Positions 8,251 to 14,531 of a stretch of DNA of 17,910 bases are shown here, one piece after another. This stretch comes from Syntrophobacterales bacterium (GTDB lineage Bacteria > Desulfobacterota > Syntrophia > Syntrophales > JAAYKM01): the NCBI GenBank assembly GCA_031285215.1, contig JAITWQ010000231.1:1-17910 (forward strand), in the 5' to 3' direction. Numbering within the stretch: position 1 is the stretch's first letter; each line of letters starts with the position of its first letter. The notes below the pieces were generated by a model, which did no database searches, was not told the origin of the DNA, and was given only the letters and a program-made list of their open reading frames with translations. The translations under genes and the position numbers were made by a program.

Positions 8251-8697
8251 TCAAGCCTCAGCAACAACAATCACTTTGATATCTGTACTGACGCCCGCCG
8301 TCAGCTTGATTTTTACGGGATATTCCCCTGCTGCTTTAATCGGTTCGTCCAGGATAATGTTTTTCCGGTCAAGTATAATACCCTGTTCGGCCAAATTTTC
8401 TTCGATATCCTTAGGATTAACGGAACCAAATAATTTTCCCTGTTCTCCTCCGCGGCGCGCAATGTTGCATACGACAGAGGCCAGTTGAGAAGCCAATTCT
8501 TCCGCCTTTTTCTTTTCTTTTTCCATCTTCAAAAGGATTCGCTTCTTTTCCTGCTCAATCATTTTAATATTACGGCTATTAACTTCCACGGCAAGCCCCT
8601 GGGGTACGAGAAAATTCCGCCCGTATCCGACGGCTACATTAACAATCTCTCCCGCCTTACCAATCTTGCCGATATCTTCTTTTAGAATAACCTGCAT
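8251..8697 (-). CDS. rplI: Ribosomal protein bL9
   Basis: A 148-residue full-length L9, a 50S protein that binds 23S rRNA near the L1 stalk. The N domain MQVILKEDIGKIGKAGEIV and GYGRNFLVPQGLA (about 24-36) are the family signature. A long charged connecting helix rich in Lys and Glu (about 42-73) leads to the C domain ending ADIKVIVVAEA-like (the sequence reads TDIKVIVVAEA). The ATG follows AGGAGG by 10 bases. A 177 bp gap separates it from rpsR; some related genomes have a membrane-protein gene there, but none is present. Confidence 0.97.
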   Translation of the reverse strand: MQVILKEDIGKIGKAGEIVNVAVGYGRNFLVPQGLAVEVNSRNIKMIEQEKKRILLKMEKEKKKAEELASQLASVVCNIARRGGEQGKLFGSVNPKDIEENLAEQGIILDRKNIILDEPIKAAGEYPVKIKLTAGVSTDIKVIVVAEA

Positions 8698-8874
8698 CTG
8701 ACTTAATCCTCCTGTACTTTTTGCACATATCTGCTCCGTAATTTTACCTGCCCGTAAATGCCCGGACGCGGCGAAAAGAGGAACAAAACTTCTGCTTCCC
8801 GTTGAAAAATATCAGCTGAATAAACATACGCCAGCTTTTACATTTTATACCGGCCAGGAAGCGCTGCCGGCAAA

Positions 8875-9153
8875 CTATTTTTCATCCGAAACGGCAAAGG
8901 GCAAAAGAGCGATGGATCTGGCCCTTTTGATCGCAATGGTTATTTCCCGCTGATGTTTGGAGCAGGTTCCCGTAATTCTGCGGGGCATGATTTTACCCCG
9001 TTCCGTAAGGAAATCGTGCAAAGACAGGGGCTGCTTATAGTCTATTTTCAAACTTGAATCGGAGCAGAACCGGCAGAATTTCCTTCTGTGGAAAAATTTC
9101 TTCTGTGGACGGGACGATCCTTGAGGACGCGGATGACTGCTTGGTGGTCTCAT
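8875..9153 (-). CDS. rpsR: Ribosomal protein bS18, zinc-ligand form
   Basis: A 92-residue S18, which forms a heterodimer with S6 on the platform of the 30S subunit. The core reads [20 protein letters not shown] (36-55) and [14 protein letters not shown] (57-70). C27 and C30 (CRFC) with C64 and H67 suggest the metal-binding version of S18. The basic N-terminus is slightly longer than in E. coli. Its ATG overlaps the rpsF stop by one base (TAATG), with AAGGAGGAAG inside the rpsF end, so translation is coupled. A small bulged hairpin (about 8849-8870) lies past the stop. Confidence 0.96.
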   Translation of the reverse strand: MRPPSSHPRPQGSSRPQKKFFHRRKFCRFCSDSSLKIDYKQPLSLHDFLTERGKIMPRRITGTCSKHQREITIAIKRARSIALLPFAVSDEK

Positions 9154-9608
9154 TATTCTTCCTCCTTCAGACTGGCTTCAGAAGCCGGCCCTTCTGACGG
9201 GGCATCCTGCTCTGTTTCTTCTGCAATATTTGGGGGGGCCTGATCGTCGCTCTCTTTTTCTGCCGGCTGGTTCGCCGCCGCCTGTTCCGCTAGGATCTGT
9301 TCAATTTCCTCCGCCGTAATGACGTCTGCTTTCTTGACCGACAAAAATTTCAGCACTTTATCGTCTATCTTGAAATTACGTTCCAGTTCGTCAACGATGC
9401 TCGTTCCTCCCGCAAAATCAAAAAGAACATAATGTCCCATGTTCTGCTTTTTGATTTCATAGGCCAGTTTCCTCTGACCCCATCTGTCCACCTTGATGAG
9501 GGAACCCTTGAGTTCCGTTACCATGTTCTGGTAACGCTCAACGACCCCATCAATCTCGGTGTCGGGAATATTTGATAACACTACAAAAACAATTTCATAC
9601 CTTCTCAT
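9153..9608 (-). CDS. rpsF: Ribosomal protein bS6 with long acidic tail
   Basis: A 151-residue S6. The RNA-binding core is residues 1-96, with [10 protein letters not shown] at the start, [10 protein letters not shown] (46-55) and YVLFDF (60-65). Residues about 100-151 form an acidic, low-complexity tail rich in Glu, Asp, Ala and Pro that ends KEEE. E. coli S6 has a shorter acidic tail that RimK extends with glutamates; the long encoded tail here may do that job or be a RimK substrate (inference). AAGGAGG lies 12 bases before the ATG, a long spacing. The gene leads the operon. Confidence 0.96.
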   Translation of the reverse strand: MRRYEIVFVVLSNIPDTEIDGVVERYQNMVTELKGSLIKVDRWGQRKLAYEIKKQNMGHYVLFDFAGGTSIVDELERNFKIDDKVLKFLSVKKADVITAEEIEQILAEQAAANQPAEKESDDQAPPNIAEETEQDAPSEGPASEASLKEEE

Positions 9609-9610
9609 TC

Positions 9611-9641
9611 GCTTTAACTACCTCCTTATGGCTTTAAAGCC
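9611..9641 (-). promoter_or_regulatory. Predicted rpsF leader hairpin placing the ribosome binding site in its loop
   Basis: On the mRNA GCTTTAA (9640-9634) is fully complementary to TTAAAGC (9617-9611), 7 bp around a 16-base loop that contains AAGGAGG (9627-9621). The ATG is two bases beyond the stem. The same 5' arm is part of a 12 bp palindrome GGCTTTAAAGCC (9641-9630), so two folds are possible. A 5 bp hairpin CGGTC/GATCG lies just upstream. S6-S18 is known to bind rpsF leaders in several phyla; whether this is such a site is inference. Confidence 0.4.
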
Positions 9642-9683
9642 CGATCTCTATGACCGAGCAAGGATACGAAACAGCAAGCGGAT

Positions 9684-9712
9684 TTACTAATACAGAATCC
9701 CGAATAAAGCAA
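9684..9712 (-). promoter_or_regulatory. Weak candidate promoter for the rpsF operon
   Basis: TTGCTT (9712-9707) and TAGTAA (9689-9684) are spaced 17 bp apart on the minus strand, each matching consensus at three positions. It is the best pair I see in the 250 bp before rpsF. Ribosomal operons usually have stronger promoters, so another start is possible. Confidence 0.2.
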
Positions 9713-9773
9713 GATTTTTTGTCTTTAGATGCAGAAAGTTTACAAAATTTCGTTTTTTAAAGCGAGGACACTT

Positions 9774-9849
9774 GATACGAGGTCATAAACGTTGATTTTC
9801 TGCACTGTCTGACCGGCGAGCCTCGCTTTTGCCAAACAGCCTCGTTATC
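9774..9849. repeat. Long imperfect inverted repeat past the GIY-YIG gene
   Basis: GATACGAGG (9774-9782) faces CCTCGTTATC (9840-9849), matching except one bulged base. Inside are CTGT/ACAG (9805-9808 with 9836-9839) and GCG/CGC arms. It starts 10 bases after the stop of the AT-rich gene, where a mobile element boundary or the gene's own terminator would be expected. The ends do not fit the integron attC core rules. Confidence 0.4.
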
Positions 9850-9858
9850 CGCTGACAT

Positions 9859-10674
9859 TTAATTCCCATTGTATCCAAATTTTCGGCTTAAAAGTAATTC
9901 TTTCCACCAATTCTCTCTTGCGATAATTACATTATCATCGGTTGTAGATTTGTAAATATCTAAAATAGAATAACGAAAATTTTCCTTAATGTGGTTAATT
10001 GTTAGTTTTTTAAGTTCCACATTTCCGCCGTGTCCTGTTTTCTTATAACTTTCCCAACGACCTAATAGCATAGTTTCTCCATAGGCAGAACCTACATACA
10101 TTTTACCATTAGAAGTGTCGGAAATTAAGTAAATTCCTTTTTGATTTTGTAATGCAGTTCTCCAATTTTCTTTTTCAATAACTCTTGAAAGTTCTTTCCA
10201 CGAAATATTTACTTTGTCATAGCCCGGAAAAACATCATTATCAAATAGGTCTGGAAGTATTTGGGCAATCTCACAATCTCCAATTACAGATTCAGCATTA
10301 CGAATCATATTTTGTGATTTATTTTTGAACTTTACAATCAAGCGTCCGAAATATTTTTCATATTCATAAAGTGTTTCGTATTCATAACCGACACCATTGA
10401 AAATATTCAGGTCTTTGACTATTTTTCCGATATGAAACAACAACCAAAAATCCTCGTTTCTATTGACCTTGATAAAACCAATTGAAATTTGTCCCTCTTT
10501 GAAGGATTTGTTTTTGTTGTAATTCCAGTATTGTCCATTAAGCATAGTCTTTACGTTGCCAGACTTATAATATTCAATTGGATTCCAAATTCCTTCAAAT
10601 TGCAAATTGAATCTGATTTTCACATTGTCAAAACTCTCGAACTTCAAAATGTCGGTCAATTTAATTTCATCCAT
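9859..10674 (-). CDS. GIY-YIG nuclease-domain protein, probably horizontally acquired
   Basis: A 271-residue protein. The C-terminal 95 residues form a GIY-YIG domain: GIYLI (180-184), MYVGSAYG (192-199), the catalytic-type Arg R206 and Y210, and Glu E254 in ARENWWKELLL followed by FGYNGN. These are the expected nuclease residues, so the domain is probably active. The N-terminal 170 residues are an unassigned domain rich in Asn, Lys, Tyr and Phe, possibly for DNA or target recognition. There is no zinc finger or HNH motif. The base composition is far more AT-rich than any neighbour and codons favour A/T ends, which points to recent transfer. It sits between a hydrolase gene (44 bp) and the rpsF promoter region, in the direction of both. 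A restriction, repair or defence role is possible but not shown. Confidence 0.85.
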   Translation of the reverse strand: MDEIKLTDILKFESFDNVKIRFNLQFEGIWNPIEYYKSGNVKTMLNGQYWNYNKNKSFKEGQISIGFIKVNRNEDFWLLFHIGKIVKDLNIFNGVGYEYETLYEYEKYFGRLIVKFKNKSQNMIRNAESVIGDCEIAQILPDLFDNDVFPGYDKVNISWKELSRVIEKENWRTALQNQKGIYLISDTSNGKMYVGSAYGETMLLGRWESYKKTGHGGNVELKKLTINHIKENFRYSILDIYKSTTDDNVIIARENWWKELLLSRKFGYNGN

Positions 10675-10718
10675 ATTTGCAAAGTTTTCCTGCTTTCACG
10701 TGATCATTGCGGCTGGCG

Positions 10719-11360
10719 TCAAATATAGCGGAACCAATAATTTTCAATAAAGCGAAAATTTTCCTGTACCGCTTCTTTGCCCGCAAGAATTTCACCATGC
10801 CCGCTTAGGAGGATTTCCACATCGAGCTTCCTGAGCCTCCGAATACTTTCTTTCAACTGCGCTCCGTTCCCTTGGGGAAGGTCAACACGCCCGATTCCCT
10901 GATTAAAAATCACATCTCCCGTAAAAAGAACTTTATGCTCCGGCCAGTAAAGACAAACGGAACCAGGGGAATGACCGGGAGTGTGATAAACCTCCAAAGT
11001 CACATCTCCTAATGGGAGAGGTCCTTCCTCCAGAAATAAATCAGGCGGGGGAAGATTATAATTACTGCCTGCCCATTGTTGGATAAATTGCCACTCTTCC
11101 CGGCTCATGGCCATGGATGACGGATGCTGAAGGCGAAAAGCAGCCTCCAGATGATCGGGATGGCCATGGGTAATCAGGACATAGTCAAGCTGGGACGGCA
11201 AAATGTTCAGTTCGCCAAGTTTATCCGCAACATGGGAAAATAAGTGATCGTGTCCGGGATCAATAAGGATTTTTTTCTCCCGATTAATAAAATAAGTATT
11301 GCAGTTGTTCTCATGGAAACTCTGCCAGGTGAAGGCATAAAGACCGTCTAATACTTCCAT
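10719..11360 (-). CDS. Metallo-beta-lactamase-fold hydrolase, glyoxalase II-like
   Basis: A 213-residue cytoplasmic enzyme. It has the full di-metal set: THGHPDH (64-70, giving H65, H67, D69, H70), H130 in HTPGH, D149 in FTGD and H198 in SGHGE. Hydroxyacylglutathione hydrolases, thioesterases and related enzymes share this arrangement; the substrate cannot be told. The start is the ATG at 11360 with GGGAGG eight bases upstream, rather than the GTG three bases earlier. It lies 31 bases or so past a small secreted-protein gene and probably belongs to the amidase transcription unit. Confidence 0.9.
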   Translation of the reverse strand: MEVLDGLYAFTWQSFHENNCNTYFINREKKILIDPGHDHLFSHVADKLGELNILPSQLDYVLITHGHPDHLEAAFRLQHPSSMAMSREEWQFIQQWAGSNYNLPPPDLFLEEGPLPLGDVTLEVYHTPGHSPGSVCLYWPEHKVLFTGDVIFNQGIGRVDLPQGNGAQLKESIRRLRKLDVEILLSGHGEILAGKEAVQENFRFIENYWFRYI

Positions 11361-11394
11361 CACATGTTCCTCCCGAAAAGATTAAAGTTTTCTC

Positions 11395-11859
11395 CTAAAA
11401 TTCGATCTTCAAATTGAAATGAGGGCTGAGAAAACCGCCTAAAGCCTCAATATCTCCCGTTTGGTGTGCGCCCCGCAGCAAAACAGGCAGCATGGCATCC
11501 CAACCATGCGGATTCTCCGGTGTCTGATTGATCCTGTGCCGGCTGTGTTCTTTATCCTTAACATGGCGCGAAAGGGAAAGGGTCAGTCCCGGCAAGCGAA
11601 TTTCATTCCAGCGATCCTCTGCCGCGCCTTCTATAATGGAATCGTCCGGGACGTAAATGATGCCTGGCCCATAGTTTATTTCCAAAGGGAGACTTGCTTT
11701 TTGCTTCTTTTCCAGAGCCATAACATCTGCCTGAAATATGGGATCAGGGGAGAAAAAACGGCCTGGCGTCTGGAAAGAAAGCTTCTCCCCGTTTACTGTA
11801 CCCCATCCGGTAAAAAGTATCAGTCCGGCAGCGATACACAACCTGAGGAATCCCTTCAT
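11395..11859 (-). CDS. Small secreted protein of unknown function, coupled to the amidase
   Basis: A 154-residue protein I do not recognise. Residues 1-24 are a typical signal peptide with a likely cut after VNG (22-24); no lipobox cysteine is present. The mature part is about 130 residues, with charged and proline-rich segments and the stretches GPGIIYVPDD (64-73) and RLPGLTLSLSRHV near 87-99. It ends in Phe after alternating hydrophobic residues (NLKIEF), as outer-membrane strands often do, but it is too short for a barrel alone. Its ATG overlaps the amidase stop by one base (TAATG), so the two are translated together. A periplasmic role in cell-wall work is a guess from context. Confidence 0.7.
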   Translation of the reverse strand: MKGFLRLCIAAGLILFTGWGTVNGEKLSFQTPGRFFSPDPIFQADVMALEKKQKASLPLEINYGPGIIYVPDDSIIEGAAEDRWNEIRLPGLTLSLSRHVKDKEHSRHRINQTPENPHGWDAMLPVLLRGAHQTGDIEALGGFLSPHFNLKIEF

Positions 11860-13937
11860 TACTTTCTCGCTTTTCCCGCAGTCTCCGGCGGGCCAATCTG
11901 TAGTATTCTGCCCACATGGAGGGGATCGCCCTGCTTCATATTATTCAATTTCAAAAGCGAAGCTATGGATACGCCGTGTTTTCGGGCGATATTGGAAAGA
12001 TTATCTCCTTTTTTTACTTGATATGTTTTGTAAACGATCTTTTGTTTTTCGCCCGATTTTCCGGAAATTTGCCTGGGATTACCGGAATTGGAGGTGTTCT
12101 TCACGACCAACTCTTCTTTTTCAATTTTGAGACGCCGCCCCGCATACAAGGGATCTTTTATTTTCATGCCGTTACTGTCCAGGATACTCTGGACCGTAAC
12201 GCCAAAACGTTCCGCAATTTTTGTGAGAGTATCACCCTTCACAACGATATAATAGAGAATTTTCTTTTCTTTTATACTCTCCGGAACTGCGGGTTTTGTT
12301 GTTTTGGCCTTGCCGGAAGGCCGATCTTCGTGAATATTTCCCCTCGTTTGGCCGGAGATAATTTTTAACCGCTTCCCCACATACAGCGGATCATCTTTGC
12401 GTAATTTGTTCTCCGCCAGAAGATCCTGGACGGTAACGCCAAAACGCTCTCCTATCTTTGTAAGGGTATCGCCCTTTTCAACAACATAATAGCGAGGCGT
12501 TGTATTTGCGCCTGTATTTTTCTGCGGCGTTTCCGGTGGTTTACCGGTCACGGGTTCTGAAACGCTTTTCCCTTCTGCTGGCAGCCCTTTTGTTTCTATT
12601 TTCAACTTTCGGCCCACATGTAACGGGGCGTTGACGTTCAAATCATTATCCCGCAAAAGTGTTTGCAGGGGAAGGCCAAAACGGGCCGCAATATTGGACA
12701 GAGTGTCGCCCTTCTCAACGGTGTAAGACAAAAAGAATCGTTCTTCCTCCCCATCCTGTCCAAAATCTGGCGGCAAGGAAGAAAAGAATTTGACTACGGC
12801 ACGGGCAATGGCCGCCGCGAGTTTTTCTCTGAAAACAGGGTCGCGGAGCTTTTTCTCATCCCCTGCGTTGGATATGTACGCCGTTTCAACCAAAACGGAT
12901 GGTATTTCCGGCATTTTCAAGACAAGAAAAGGCGCTTCCTGAACTTTTTTGAATTTCAGCTCGCCAACCTCTTCCAACTGGTCAAGGACTGTCGCGCCAA
13001 AATCTTTCGACAGGTTAATCGTATTGGTCTGATACATATTAAGCAGAATGGGGCTGCTTGGATTTGTCGTTTTAAGAAGAACAGGATTCTTCGCGTCTGC
13101 CGCTTTCTGAGACCCTCCCGCAATATCGGCCAGGTTCTCGCTTTGAGCAAGGAGCTTTGCCGCAACACTGCTGGCTTCACCCGTCGAGAGGGAGTAAACG
13201 GAGCTGCCCTTTGCTTCGCGATTTCTCGCGGCGTCGGTATGAATGCTTATAAACATATCCGCGCCATATTCGCGTGCAATACGAAGGCGTTTGTCGAAGG
13301 TGAGGTAGTAGTCGCCATCCCGCGTCAGGTATGTCTGAAAGAGGCCGTGACTGTCCAACAGTTTTTTTGTGCGCCGGCTGATATCTAAAACAATATCCTT
13401 TTCATAGGTGCCTCGTCCGCCAACCGCGCCTGGATCATCCCCGCCATGGCCCGGGTCCAAGATAATGACTTTTTTCTTTTTCGCCACCTTTGTCTGCTCG
13501 CGCAAACGAGACTCCTGTCGGCTTACTTCCGGCAGTTCGACATCAATGACAAGACGATCCGGTCTGTTTTGAAACGGCTTTAGATCAAAGACGTTGGCCT
13601 GAACATCCGTGTTACTCCTCATCTTGATCTGAATACGGATATCCCCCTCTGCCAGAGGGGTTATTGTAATGGTTTCAATGCCTGATTTGCGGAGTCTTGT
13701 TTCCCTGGGAATTGATTCCGCACACGTTGTCCCTTTGAGAAGAATGGTCAGAATATTATTTTGCCGGGTTGTCTCGTATAGCGGCGGTTCCGTCAGATCG
13801 AAGACAACGCGGGTGTTGTCGGGAGCCGTAAAATGACGCATATTCATCATCATGCTTCCCTGGGCAAAAACATGACCGGCAAAAAGGCAAGCAAATATAC
13901 TTCCCAGAAACAGGATATAAATGATTCGTTTTTTCAT
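11859..13937 (-). CDS. N-acetylmuramoyl-L-alanine amidase with AMIN domain and four LysM repeats
   Basis: A 692-residue exported enzyme that cuts the peptide from MurNAc in peptidoglycan, AmiC-like. The start at 13937 is chosen because MKKRIIYILFLGSIFACLFA begins a clear signal peptide ending at FAQ; the frame runs 59 codons further upstream without a better site. An AMIN domain (about 33-136) is followed by the Amidase_3 domain (about 155-385): zinc ligands H164 (DPGHGG), E179 and H233 (SIHTDA), and catalytic E351 (VETAYISN). Four LysM repeats follow at about 402-447, 482-527, 561-605 and 636-681, each with KGD(T/N)L and a (K/R)(R/K/I)L(K/Q)I end, joined by Thr/Lys/Pro/Gly linkers. LysM binds glycan chains. 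AMIN plus Amidase_3 is typical for daughter-cell separation; four LysM repeats at the C-terminus are more than usual. Confidence 0.95.
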   Translation of the reverse strand: MKKRIIYILFLGSIFACLFAGHVFAQGSMMMNMRHFTAPDNTRVVFDLTEPPLYETTRQNNILTILLKGTTCAESIPRETRLRKSGIETITITPLAEGDIRIQIKMRSNTDVQANVFDLKPFQNRPDRLVIDVELPEVSRQESRLREQTKVAKKKKVIILDPGHGGDDPGAVGGRGTYEKDIVLDISRRTKKLLDSHGLFQTYLTRDGDYYLTFDKRLRIAREYGADMFISIHTDAARNREAKGSSVYSLSTGEASSVAAKLLAQSENLADIAGGSQKAADAKNPVLLKTTNPSSPILLNMYQTNTINLSKDFGATVLDQLEEVGELKFKKVQEAPFLVLKMPEIPSVLVETAYISNAGDEKKLRDPVFREKLAAAIARAVVKFFSSLPPDFGQDGEEERFFLSYTVEKGDTLSNIAARFGLPLQTLLRDNDLNVNAPLHVGRKLKIETKGLPAEGKSVSEPVTGKPPETPQKNTGANTTPRYYVVEKGDTLTKIGERFGVTVQDLLAENKLRKDDPLYVGKRLKIISGQTRGNIHEDRPSGKAKTTKPAVPESIKEKKILYYIVVKGDTLTKIAERFGVTVQSILDSNGMKIKDPLYAGRRLKIEKEELVVKNTSNSGNPRQISGKSGEKQKIVYKTYQVKKGDNLSNIARKHGVSIASLLKLNNMKQGDPLHVGRILQIGPPETAGKARK

Positions 13938-14073
13938 TGTTGTGCTATTAACAAATCGTCCTTCCTGATGCAAGACAAGAGGTTTTAAAGATAAGAAAAC
14001 ATGCAAGAATGACGCCTTTAAAGACGCGCAATCCCTCATGGAGACCTGCCGCCTGTTTTCGCCCAGAAAAGCA

Positions 14074-14102
14074 TTGAATATTTTTGCCGGCCATAGTATG
14101 AA
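14074..14102 (+). promoter_or_regulatory. Candidate promoter of tRNA-Arg
   Basis: TTGAAT (14074-14079) and TATGAA (14097-14102) are 17 bp apart, each matching the sigma-70 consensus at four positions. Transcription would begin near 14109, about 28 bases before the tRNA. The CCGCCC after the -10 is a GC-rich discriminator, as found at stable-RNA promoters under stringent control. Confidence 0.4.
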
Positions 14103-14136
14103 CCGCCCTATCAAGATAACTGTTTTCCCTTATTGT

Positions 14137-14213
14137 GGGCGATTAGCTCAGATGGATAGAGCGTTGGTCTCCGGAACCAAAGGCCCCGGGTTCGAATCCC
14201 GGATCGCCTACCA
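14137..14213 (+). tRNA. tRNA-Arg, anticodon CCG, CCA encoded
   Basis: A complete 77-base cloverleaf. The acceptor GGGCGAT pairs with ATCGCCT, with a G-U at the first pair. The D arm is GCTC/GAGC. The anticodon stem is TTGGT/ACCAA with loop CTCCGGA, giving anticodon CCG for the Arg codon CGG. The variable loop is 5 bases and the T arm is CCGGG/CCCGG with loop TTCGAAT. The discriminator is A, followed by genomic CCA (14211-14213). No partial second copy of its 3' end, the usual mark of an integrated element, is seen in the window. Confidence 0.97.
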
Positions 14214-14312
14214 TGAAAAGCCGAAACTCTTAAATACTTCCTTTTCTTTCTCCATATTCTGTCAGGAAACAGGCACCCCCTTTCTCTTTTTTCCATCAGT
14301 CAAAGAAATATC

Positions 14313-14341
14313 TTGACAAACATACGTTAGTTAATGACAAT
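14313..14341 (+). promoter_or_regulatory. Promoter of the molybdoenzyme operon
   Basis: A perfect -35 TTGACA (14313-14318), a 17 bp spacer and GACAAT (14336-14341), which matches the -10 consensus at four positions. Transcription would begin near 14348, leaving a leader of about 185 bases. No sigma-54 or FNR-like site is visible. Confidence 0.55.
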
Positions 14342-14347
14342 AAGCAA

Positions 14348-14371
14348 GGGTACATTCCGTTGAATGTTCCC
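14348..14371 (+). promoter_or_regulatory. Inverted repeat at the expected transcription start
   Basis: GGG-ACATTC (14348-14357) pairs with GAATGT-CCC (14362-14371), 9 bp with a single T-T mismatch and a CGTT loop. It begins about where the transcript should begin, so it could be a repressor operator or a 5' end hairpin that protects the mRNA. The rest of the 318 bp between the tRNA and the oxidoreductase gene also holds small hairpins TCGGT/ACCGA (14431-14445) and ATTATG/CATAAT (14471-14490). Confidence 0.45.
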
Positions 14372-14405
14372 TGTAAAAAAGTTGTTTTGTATCAGGGGTA
14401 CGAGA

Positions 14406-14456
14406 ATGTTATACAAATATTATCAGGAGGTCGGTATCAAACCGAAAGCGAAGTAG
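14406..14456 (+). CDS. Possible 16-residue leader peptide
   Basis: The ATG at 14406 has AGGGG seven bases upstream and opens a frame of 16 codons, MLYKYYQEVGIKPKAK, ending at TAG. It lies in the leader of the oxidoreductase gene. Three tyrosines and four lysines in 16 residues are notable. The hairpin TCGGT/ACCGA falls inside it. A frame this short can arise by chance, and an overlapping 62-codon TTG frame (14360-14548) has weaker support. Confidence 0.25.
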   Translation: MLYKYYQEVGIKPKAK

Positions 14457-14531
14457 TTGTTTTTAATAATATTATGTTGTTAACCATAATTACCATGTTT
14501 CTGAATTTCTTGATAGAAAGGAGATACGGAA

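Noticed and set aside
9774..9849. An integron attC site after the GIY-YIG gene
   Set aside because: The position and palindrome fit, but the ends do not match the GTTRRRY and RYYYAAC core sites on either strand, and no integrase gene is in the window.
12663..13388. A 241-codon plus-strand frame opposite the amidase
   Set aside because: It lies wholly inside the conserved amidase domain in the opposite strand and has no independent support.
14137..14213. tRNA-Arg as the attachment site of an integrated island
   Set aside because: No integrase and no repeat of the tRNA 3' end are seen in the window.
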